From: Theristus sp. LFF4_11
Lineage: Eukaryota > Nematoda > Chromadorea > Monhysterida > Xyalidae
DNA length: 64,000 bases
Direction: 5' to 3'
Assembly: GCA_030248135.1 (NCBI GenBank)
Contig: JASANC010003616.1
Location: 1-64,000 of the forward strand
The position numbers and the translations under genes were made by a program. Positions 53,301-61,925 of the stretch are shown in pieces. The first letter of the stretch is position 1. The number at the start of each line of letters is the position of its first letter. A model generated the notes under the pieces. It saw nothing but the letters and a program-made list of their open reading frames with translations, had not been told where the DNA came from and ran no database searches.

Positions 53301-56300
53301 GTCAGCGAGACGGGCGAGAACGCAAGACATTGAATTGCCTCGTTGTGACTGAAACAAAAACAAATGATGTCCGCAAAAAAATTTTTGATTGTTTAACCCA
53401 TAACACTTTGATGTCAGTGACCAGCGTGTTTTTATCAGATGCAAATTGAACAACGCAAAGTTATACATCCGTTTTTTTGTATTCAGGGCGTTCAGGCCCA
53501 AAAACACGCAAAAAAGAGACGATATCCGAAAACTACTCACTGTAAACTCTCGGGACTCTTAAATGCGAAAAAAAACTTCTTTTATTTTTTAGTGAAGACT
53601 TGTGAGTATGAAGAGGAACTTTTTCCACCAAACATCCGAGGATTCACGGCTTGCTATTTTTTACCCACTTTTTCTACCCAATACCTGAGAGTCCACAGTC
53701 TGCCACTTTTTCTACCCAATACCTGAGAGTCGACAGTTTGCAACTTTTTCTACCCAATACCTGAGAGTCTACAGTTTGCCATTTTTTCTACCCAATACCT
53801 GAGAGTCTGCGATTTTTGCAGTTTACCCCTTTTTACCCAATATCCGAGATTTAACAATTTGCCAGTTTTCTACCCTATTACTCGAGAACCACCAGTTTGC
53901 CACTTTTTCTGCTTCCACTTTCGACAGTCCCACAGTTTGCCACTTTTCTTTCGCAACGCACTTGTACTTGAGCGTTCCCTCGTGCTGTTCCGTCCAAATG
54001 ATCACTGATTTGTCTGCGCCGCCGGATGCGAACCGTTCGCCGTCGTGCGAGAAACAGACGCAGTACACGGTGTCCTTGTGACCTGAGCGAATATGAGCGT
54101 TTTGTTGACGATTATATTAGTGATCATTCTTGAGGCTGGTTCATGTGAAAACATATTCTCCGAGAGATTGTTTCCTTCCTAAAATTCAGTTTAAATTGTA
54201 GAACAGTCGTAGTCGCAAGAAATTACAGTCCATCTGGCTAAGAATATATACAGGGCGAACCAAAAAACGGTTCCAGCTTCGACATGCGCGCGCGCTACTG
54301 CCGTTTTACGCGACTGTGCAACATCAGTGTGTGTTAGAGACAGCGTGCGATTTGTACGGCGCTATATCGCCGATTCCAATTCAATCATTTTTCTGCAAAT
54401 CATGTTGGCACACTCCACAGTCCACACTCCATACTCCACACGCCACACTCCACACGCCACACTCTACACTCCACACTAAACACTCCACACTCCGCACTAC
54501 ACACTCCACACTCCACACTCCGCACTACACACTCCACACTCCACACTCCACACTCCACACTCCACACTCCACACTCCACACTCCACTCTCCGCACACCAC
54601 ACTCCACACTCCACACTCCACACTCCACACTCCGCACTCCACACTCCACACTCCACACTCCACACTCCACACTCCACACTCCACTCTCCGCACACCACAC
54701 TCCACACTCCGCACTCCACACTCCACACTCCACACTCCACACTTGACACTCGACACTCCACACTCCACACTCCACTCTCCGCACTCCACAGACCTTTCAA
54801 CGACTGCAGCAGCGTGCCGTCAGCGCCATCATAGACGAGCACTTTCGTGTTTGCCGCCACCAAGAGCTCGCTGCCGTCTGGCTTGTACGCCAAGTCCCAG
54901 ATGCTGAAACAAAAAACGAGCAACACAAACATGTGAAGAAGCAGTATTTTTTCTCTGATGCTGTTTTATTTTTGTCGTGTTACAAATGCATTGCTATGAC
55001 CAAAAACGACATAATATAGTTATTCTCAGTAGAGTGATTATGTTTTTTAAGGGGAAAGGCGCCATGCTTTTTGAAAGAACAAGACAATCGACAGTTTATC
55101 ACCAGAAGATTAGTTGCCAGTGTTTGACATGATGCACGCGCATGTTTGCAGTTCTGTTATATGTCTAAGGATGTCTTTATTCAGCTTATTTTCTGTTGTA
55201 GCAACACATGTTTTCGCCGTTTTTTGGTGCCGATTTTGTTTCGCACCACAATCGCGTTTCAGTACTTTCATGTTTTCATTTTGCAATAATTACACCAAAA
55301 AACCAGCAATAGTTTGATCATTTTGGTTTATGTGCTTAAAAATACCATTCTTGTCAGTAATTGTCTCTCGATTTTATGCTGCAATTCAAACTTGATGAGA
55401 TATGGGAAATATGTCTTTGAGAAATTTGGAATGAAAGCGAAAAAGTCTAAATTATTCTGGCGTCAAATCGTGAAGCCCAATCATTTTTGTTGTTCAATCT
55501 AATGGGTTTGTTGGTGTTTCCTCGCGCGTGGGTGTTTGGGTTGAAAAATGTGTATAAAATTCGAAATGTTTGTTTTGTCAAATAAACGAAACTGAGACAT
55601 TCAGTTTTTGACTCCATTTGACTTCCAGTTTGAAGATTGCTGTGATATTTTTTCCGTTTCTGGAAGTTGTTTTTGTTTCTGTTTCATCTCTGAGCATGCG
55701 TGTTTGCCTGTGAAAGGAAACAAAATTGCATGTTCATATGTAGCTCAAACTTGCTTGCGTTTTTGCAATGATCTCAGTTTCAAATTCACCCTTTTGGATG
55801 GATATAAATACGTAGAAAGCGCCTGTTCTTTTCACAGTTTTCATAATTCTTGCCGAGTTTTTGGGCACCAAAGCCCAGCGAATCTTTGGATTTTCTTTTT
55901 AAAAATAAAGCCGATGTACGTTCTAGTTCCGCGTTACAAAGAAACTCAAAAACAAAATTCGGAAAAGATATATAATGCCCACAACAAAATCGCCCAAGCA
56001 CACGCTCAAATTCGTTTCAATTGACTTGGAATATCGTGAGTTTTTAGGTGGGCGGTGGAAACAATGAATTCAAAATAACAACAACACGCCATTGAGTTGA
56101 ACTTTTGTTTGTCACGACATCATTTCGCACCAGCTGAGCCCCGGGGCAAAACGATCATTGGACAACGTCTGGCGGTTGGCACCAAATCGCATTACTACCA
56201 TCGCTTGGAATTCAATTCCTGTGTGTTCTTTTGAGAAACACGAAAGACATTGACACCCGTGCGATTAAAAGCAGGGAGCGGGTGCGAAAGTACAGCTCTG

Positions 56301-59300
56301 AAAAAACTTAAGACTCATTCATGCATGCAAGCTACCGTCGACATACAGTGTCCATTCAGGCACGGAAACGTGAATGGCAACCCCCGCGGTCTTTCAGGAT
56401 GATGACGTTGACTTAACAAAGAATGTACAGTGTGCTTCGAAAATTCTGTCATATTTTGCAGCTGAATACAGAGCCATATAGTGGGGTTTCTGATTCCAAT
56501 CAACCCGTTCATTCCTATTTGATTCAAAGTTAGTTGGGCGTAGTCTTTACTATCTGCGGAAATAAATCTGACAGGTTTGAAAAAGCATGCTGTACATAAG
56601 ATTGCGCGCATACAAACATTGTTCAAAACCATTTTCCTTTTCGCGACAGATCGCTCGCACATGTGAATGAACGACTTGCTTCAGAAACCCAACCCTATCC
56701 AAAATGAAAATATAAATAGGAAAAATATGCTCTTGAGCAATGTAGGCCTCGTGTTGACAGGCAATTAGCCAGGAGATAATCCGTACATACAGTGACGAAA
56801 TGAAATGAAATCAAATTTAGTATGTGACACATGTTACCACTGTTAGTGACAGAAGTTTAATTAGGACATCGGGAAGTCTGGCAAATCTAAAGAAAACTGC
56901 CAGCTAATCTCGGACATGCCACTGTGTTTTCGAATAGAAAAACTGCCGGAGCTCAGGTGGATTTGTTAACTCAATCCATTATATTTGAAATGCTGCCACG
57001 GGAGCTGCTAATGATTGTTTTGCGTGTGACGTTTTCACGTGCACATGGTTAGTTTGTGTGTTTCTGAGAGTTCACCGACGTATAAAAACGCCGGAGAAAT
57101 CTGGTTTTGGTTCGATGGTTTTCTTATTAGTTCAGTTGCTTTGCTTCGGTGTCCTACTGTATCTACAATGCGCGTTTCCATGTTGGTTTTGGGTCACATT
57201 TTTTGAGTTACATACATGGTCACTTATTTCGTGCGCGACCACGATTTTTTACAGTGGTCTACTACTGGTTTTGACCGATGCGAATGTATTTTGATCCATC
57301 AAATCATAATTGTCTCAATATGAACGCAGTCAACAGAACTGGCCTGTTTTATAATCGCACCAATTTACCAGTGTATTTTTAGGTACTGGGTGATTCTTCA
57401 AACTGTCATATATTTTTTTAGCAGAATACAGGATGGATACCCGCGAAAGAACGGGGATCAAATTAGAAATAAAGTCATATTTATCCACAAATGGGCGTTA
57501 TTTACTGGTGCCGGAAAATCCACAACATAGTCATTTTTCGTTCAAAGATACAAAACACTATTCAATTCCTGTTCATTTTTCCTTGATTCAATGTTTCATG
57601 ACAAATTTTGCGGAAAAAATCTGATAAAAATGAATTAGTGTTATAAAACCGCAAAAAAACATGATATCAGTTTTTCATCAATTATAACAATAATCAATTT
57701 TCTCTCACAAAATCGGAGATTTTGTATCGGACGCTCAGTGGATCGAATAGCTAGCGTCTTAGGAACTTTCGTTTTTCGTGTATCTCACTTTTCATTTTTT
57801 TTTGATTCCACCGTTTTAGACAGTAAAGGGCAGAGGCCCTAAATACAGATAACATCCAGAGGACAACAATCAGAGAACCATGTGGCTGCCAACAATAAGC
57901 ATATTTGTCGTTGGGGCCGCAATAGTCACTCAGGTACGGAAAGGACAACGTTGAACCTCCATTTTGAACCTTATGAACCTCGTGAAGCAGAGGAGGGTAT
58001 TACATTTTGTTATAACAGAGTAATAATGTTGCGCATGCACCAGCAAACACACAGGCATGATATCGACCGTGTGTGTGTGTTTCTGAGCGTAGGCATCACC
58101 CACACTTCCACAAATTTTTGCCTTGTTTGTTCAGGCATCAGCGACGTGTTGCGACAAAAATGACGCCGATTCGCAGAGTAAATTTTGCGTGCTGTTCAAT
58201 TCGCTGAGCAACGACGATCAACAGCTGGTGACGCAATATCTAGGCGAGCACTGCGACCAAGAGCCCAGTGCACGTCAGTTTTTCTTGATTTTGATTTTGA
58301 CATGAATTTGACCTTGAATTTTTGAAATATTTTGAAAGATACAACGAATACAAAAAATTCGCTTTCACCGTTTCCAGTGGTTAGCGAGATGAAGAAACGC
58401 AAACCGAACTTTCTTCGCTTCGGCAAGCGTTCGTCCGCTTGTAAGTTAAATCGTTTTTTCTTCAGAACATTCGTAATCAAAAGTTACTATGAAAAGTGCA
58501 AAAATCGAAATGAAATCGTTTTGATTGCCATTATTGACGGATTGGGGACGTCACGTGTCAAGCTTTCAAAATTTTTGTATACGCTTGGATTAGGGCTTAG
58601 GCTCAGGCTTACGTAGGCTCTGACTCAATGGGCTTAGGCTGAGGATTCCGCTCAGGCTTTCGATTAGGATTAGGCTCAGGCTTAGGCTTGCGCTTACGCT
58701 TAGGCTTAGGCCTAGGCAGGCTTAGGGCTTAGACTTAGACTGATGCTGTAGGCTCAAGTTTGTGCTCAGGCTTAGACTTACCGTATTACCTCTAATAAAC
58801 CCCCATGGGGGTTTATTTCTTCAGCGACTTCAGGGGTTGGGGGTTTATTTTTTGGGGGGGGGGCTTTATTTTTGGGGGGGGGGGTTTATTTACAAACAAA
58901 TTCTAGGGGTGGGGGTTTGTTGAAAAATGGCAAAAATACCTTGCATGGCAGGCAAGAAAGTCACAGAAACTTCTACTTTTCACAGAGATTTCCTTTTGGA
59001 ACAGCCTTTTGTAATGAAATTACCACTAACTCATCCCTTTGGGGCCTTTGGTAGCACAATTTCACCAATGTCACTGCATTCAGCCACTGAATTCGCTAGG
59101 TATGTGTTTCAAACAGGTTTCTAATAAACCCCCATGGGGGTTTATTTTGGGGGGGGATTATTTGGAAACTTGTCGAGGGGGTGGGGGTTTATTTTTGGGG
59201 GGATTAATTTGGGGGGGTTAATAGAGGTAATACGGTAGGTTTTTATCTTGCCATTGCCATCCGCCGACTGGAATCCAACGACAGCACCAAAGGCCACCTT

Positions 59301-60796
59301 TATTTTCCAGATGACGCCGACGAACTGGCGAACTTCTACCGGCTGGGCGGCAAACGCGGCGAGGAGCCGGCGTTTCTGCGGTTCGGTCGCGCGGACGCGG
59401 CGGCGGCGGCGGAGGAGGATCCGAATTTCCTTCGGTTCGGCAAGAACAGCGAACCGAAGTTCCTGCGCTTTGGGAAACGCAAGCCGAACTTCCTGCGTTT
59501 CGGCAAGAGAAAGCCGAACTTTTTGCGTTTCGGCAAAAAGTCGGCCGATGAAGGAAACGACGACGACGCGACGGAGGCGTTCGACCGCGAACTGCGAAAG
59601 CCGAACTTTCTGCGTTTCGGAAAACGCAAGCCGAATTTCCTGCGGTTCGGCAAGCGGAAACCGAACTTTCTTCGGTTCGGCAAACGCCAGCCGGACGAGA
59701 AAAAGAGGTGAGTCTCGCTCAATTGATCAACGATTGTATGGAAGTTCAGTTTCGCAATAATCGTTTGTTTTCCTGTTCTTTCTCGTGCTGGAAATCTATT
59801 TCAGATGGGTTGTTTGCTCTCTGTTTTGCAGCGCATAGAGAGAGCGATTGGACTGTGGAAGAAAAAAGAAGGAACAAGTCTCAGCGATTTGAAGGGACAC
59901 GAACTCATCAACAAAAAAAACTATAAACCCAAAAAAATAAAAGCAACATAACGAACGAGCCTATGTGGTTAGGAAATAATCGCGGTTCGGAGAAAAATCG
60001 ATGGCAAATTCTGTATTTCATTGGAATGACTGGTGTGTGTGTGATTGTTTGTTGTTGATTTCAAAGGTCAATTTGCATGATTGATCGATTATTTTCCTGC
60101 ATGGTGAAACACACTAGGTGAAATTGGCCAACATTTTTTCAACTGATGACGATTTTAATCGGAATTTAAAATTGAAACCAAACAAAAAATCAGAGACCAA
60201 ACATGGTGTGTTTGACTGTATCGAAAAAATACCATTGTTGAAAAAAGTTTTGCGAAATTTTATCCTTCTATTTTTGTACAATTTCTGTCTTGTTGAAACA
60301 AATCGTGAAACGCATTTTGATTGTGGTGGGTGACAAGCAAAGTACGAGCTGAAAAAAACGCTTGAAAATCTGCGAATAAAGTGATCTGCATCATAATTTG
60401 ATTGTTTTGGTTTCGATGGAAAAAAATGTAACTGTTTTAAAAACAATTTAAAAAAAACAAAACAAACTTTGAAAAACAGGACTTCTTTTTGTTTGGCTTA
60501 ACGACGTTGTGCAGTAAGCTTATATTTAGCCAATAATCAGCAGAATAAACAGCACGTTGATTGGTTGTACACACAGCTATCCAAGTTCGAATTTGGCGAA
60601 TCAAATGTCAAAATAATAATCACTTCAGAACGACACACCAACAACTTTTATGATTTTTTTTTTAAATTGACCATTTATTTTTGAAAATATTTCCATTCTA
60701 CTAAAAAATGAAAATAAAAAAAACATAAACTACTCACCAATGCTCGGTGCCGTCGTCGTCTTGAACTTTATCGATCCAAGCGAGCACCGGACGCAT
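44376..60796 (-). CDS. daf-10: Intraflagellar transport protein 122 homologue (DAF-10)
   Basis: IFT-A subunit for retrograde transport in sensory cilia. Complete: 29 in-phase exons, 1,213 aa, close to the human length. Exons: 60738-60796, 54794-54903, 53962-54082, 53272-53348, 52829-52965, 52672-52748, 52541-52591, 52358-52478, 52049-52240, 51658-51796, 51515-51573, 51287-51436, 51062-51199, 50290-50454, 49827-49946, 49603-49721, 49368-49521, 49031-49192, 48607-48773, 47815-47986, 47366-47468, 47127-47267, 46949-47046, 46765-46871, 46166-46277, 45766-45967, 45283-45377, 44864-45028, 44376-44504. It starts [10 protein letters not shown] and continues [13 protein letters not shown], then WD repeats, helical TPR-like repeats ([28 protein letters not shown]) and two C-terminal zinc-binding pairs (CYRC/CIHC and CNSC/CPFC). 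One zinc loop has a Gly-rich insertion. The boundary at 45283 is the least certain. An X-box lies 162 bp upstream; intron 1 contains flp-1. Confidence 0.94.
45971..46156 (-). mobile_element. tRNA-derived SINE forming an IFT122 intron
   Basis: Box A (GTGGCCTGGTGGTAGCGCG) and box B (GGGATCGAGCCCC) of a tRNA-derived promoter, followed by the family body (ACTCGATGGGCGC..., GTTCTGTACGCTTCTCT) and a CAA-rich tail. The element fills the 198-bp intron 45968-46165. AGGTGAT flanks both ends, a likely target-site duplication that overlaps both splice sites. Confidence 0.85.
46474..46631. mobile_element. Diverged MITE copy of the CAGTCGAACTC family
   Basis: Starts CAGTTTAACTCTGAATTATAG and ends ATATAGAGTTCGACTG-TA, with GGATTGGTTGG inside. 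It lies in an IFT122 intron. Confidence 0.75.
47559..47670. mobile_element. Palindromic foldback A, copy 5 (with repeated left end)
   Basis: GGCGCATTCATGAATTAAGG is followed at once by a second GTGCATTCATGAAACAGTTT TTAGTGACGCG arm. The mirrored arm ends ATTGCTTTATGAAAGCCCC. It lies in an IFT122 intron. Confidence 0.75.
48013..48207 (-). mobile_element. tRNA-derived SINE in an IFT122 intron
   Basis: Reverse-strand copy with CGTGGCCTAGGTGGTAGCAC (box A), a diverged box B, the GTTCTGTACGCTTTTCTGGG body and a CAACAACCACAAC tail. It lies in the 620-bp intron 47987-48606. Confidence 0.8.
50643..51035. mobile_element. Single-arm copy of the CAGTCGAACTC foldback
   Basis: Starts TA-CAGTCGAACTCAATAATGTG and follows the left arm of the 41025 copy nearly base for base, including the trinucleotide GAC/GTC core, then stops before the second arm. 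It lies in an IFT122 intron. Confidence 0.8.
51870..52042 (-). mobile_element. tRNA-derived SINE in an IFT122 intron
   Basis: Reverse-strand copy with GCCTGGTGGTAGCGCGTTAG, GGGATCGAGCCGC and the GTTCTGTACGCTTTTCTTGG body. It occupies most of the 252-bp intron 51797-52048, with its head starting a few bases inside the donor. No clear target duplication was seen. Confidence 0.78.
53630..53945. repeat. About 47-bp degenerate minisatellite in an IFT122 intron
   Basis: Units of the form TTTTTCTACCCAATACCTGA GAGTCCACAGTCTGCCAC repeat about six times with increasing divergence towards the right. Confidence 0.85.
54411..54790. repeat. 7-bp minisatellite (CCACACT)n with CCGCACT variants
   Basis: About 50 tandem CACTCCA units with scattered variants (CTCTCCGCACACCA, ACACGCCA). 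It ends exactly at the exon 2 donor region of IFT122 (exon 54794-54903). Confidence 0.95.
54904..57879. other. IFT122 intron 1, left part; flp-1 upstream region
   Basis: About 3 kb upstream of the flp-1 ATG without exon-quality frames or TEs that could be recognised. It is the presumed flp-1 promoter and enhancer space. Confidence 0.55.
57880..59838 (+). CDS. flp-1: FLP-1 FMRFamide-like neuropeptide precursor
   Basis: Five exons, 57880-57933, 58135-58273, 58378-58440, 59311-59707 and 59832-59838, give a 219-aa secreted precursor. It starts with a signal peptide ([18 protein letters not shown]) and a Cys-containing propeptide. Basic-flanked peptides follow: six copies of KPNFLRFG (one in exon 3, five in exon 4), plus EPAFLRFG, an AAA...[12 protein letters not shown] copy and SEPKFLRFG. 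The Gly is the amide donor and KR/KK/R the cleavage sites, so the products are mainly KPNFLRF-amide. A spacer ([18 protein letters not shown]) splits the array. FLP-1 peptides modulate locomotion and egg laying in C. elegans. AATAAA lies at 59937-59942. The gene sits in intron 1 of IFT122 on the opposite strand; intron 3 holds a TTAGGC-like tract and a TIR element. Confidence 0.95.
58575..58780 (+). repeat. Interstitial TTAGGC-like (nematode telomere-type) tract
   Basis: Repeated and degenerate GGCTTAGGC/GGCTTACGC/GGCTCAGGC units, TTAGGC being the nematode telomere repeat. It lies in flp-1 intron 3 and ends where a TIR element begins. A short similar run (TTTAGGCTTAGGCTTTGGCT) is at 40751-40776 in the FkbM gene. 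Confidence 0.7.
58779..59237. mobile_element. TIR element, CCGTATTACCTCTA family, copy 2 (in flp-1 intron 3)
   Basis: Same termini, the same C/G-run arms and the same central region (ACCTTGCATGGCAGGCAAGAA) as the copy at 13562. It sits between flp-1 exons 3 and 4, next to a TTAGGC-like tract. Confidence 0.85.
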
Positions 60797-61925
60797 GATC
60801 AAAGTTCGGCCATAATTTTCGCACGAAATTCAGTCCAAGTGTTCACACCAAACAGTGTAAAAAACTCATTTTATAAACTTGAAAACAGGTGAGAGAAAAC
60901 GGCGGACTTCTGAATGACTGGAAGGAAATGTTCAAACGTCTGAAGCAAATGCCGAATGTTACCATGACAACGGACACGTACACTAGACAAAGACACACAC
61001 AATGTTTCTCTCAGTCATATTATTGACTTTTGTTGCGGTTTCAGCTGCACCCTGTTTCAGCTAATTGACCAAATGATATGACATTTTTAACCAATGAACG
61101 GCATCATTTCGCTTCTCGAAGATTTTGAAAGTCACGAGCTCACCAGTTTGTTCTATTCAAACAGTCCATTCGTGCCAAACAGCACATTTTTTAAAGCTGG
61201 CAAACATAAAAAAACTGCATGAACTCAAAAACATTTTAAAAAATCCCGCCGGACAGCCAGTTCTTGAATTTTTTTGGCAAACTTAAAAATCACGCTGCTC
61301 TGATGTGATGAAAATGATGTGTGTGTGTGTGCGTAAGTGTGCAATTGAATTGATTTGAAAAAAAAGTTTTTCAAACTTCTGAAAAACCATTTTCTCCGTG
61401 CAGTTTTCCTGTCGAAGAAAAGCGCACAAAATGCTGCCGAAAAACCACAGAGAACAGGAAAAGACCAATTAAAAAACAAGCACCGCAATGGCAACTTGCG
61501 CAAAAAAACAGTTATTTTTCTACATGGCGGCTTGATGAAAGACGGTTTTAAAAACATCAAAATATTGAAATTATAATGCAATTAGTCATTAGAAGGTCGT
61601 AAAAATTGTGTCACACCATGTGTTTTGGCGGCTGAAGATTTTCGTTTTCTCACTTTCGATACGCAAAATTGTCAAGCAAGACGCTTTTATTGATAATCAC
61701 TTCAGTAGGCACACGAGTGTTAAAAAAAGTTCTGGAAGTAATTTTATTTACATTTGCAAACGTTTTCATTCATAATTTGCATTGACCGGACTCAAATTCT
61801 TGAGTATTTTCATACTATGTAGAAAGAAAAGTCACTATTTCTTGAGCTAATTTTTAAAGTAAGCTTGAGCAAAGTAACACAAAGTTGGCTCAGCATGCTA
61901 TTTTTCAGGTATTTTTAGGCGGAAA
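60797..61925. other. Divergent promoter region of IFT122 and the SCP/TAPS gene
   Basis: Contains the X-box at 60958-60971. No coding frame of exon quality. A short GT run lies at 61319-61331. Confidence 0.6.
60958..60971 (-). promoter_or_regulatory. X-box (RFX/DAF-19 site) upstream of IFT122
   Basis: On the minus strand the site reads GTTGTCATGGTAAC, a 14-bp imperfect palindrome fitting the X-box consensus RYYNYY-N2-RRNRAC. It lies 162 bp upstream of the IFT122 ATG (60796) and in the right orientation. DAF-19/RFX drives ciliary genes including daf-10 in C. elegans through such sites, usually within about 250 bp of the start. The match is seen directly; the regulation is inferred from the family. 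Confidence 0.78.

Noticed and set aside
54316..54834. Long His-Thr-Pro and Cys-Val-Glu-Ser frames
   Set aside because: Products of the 7-bp CCACACT minisatellite. Only 54794-54903 is coding (IFT122 exon 2).
55608..56024. 138-codon plus-strand frame in IFT122 intron 1
   Set aside because: A/T-rich, no motif, no conserved splice sites; likely chance.
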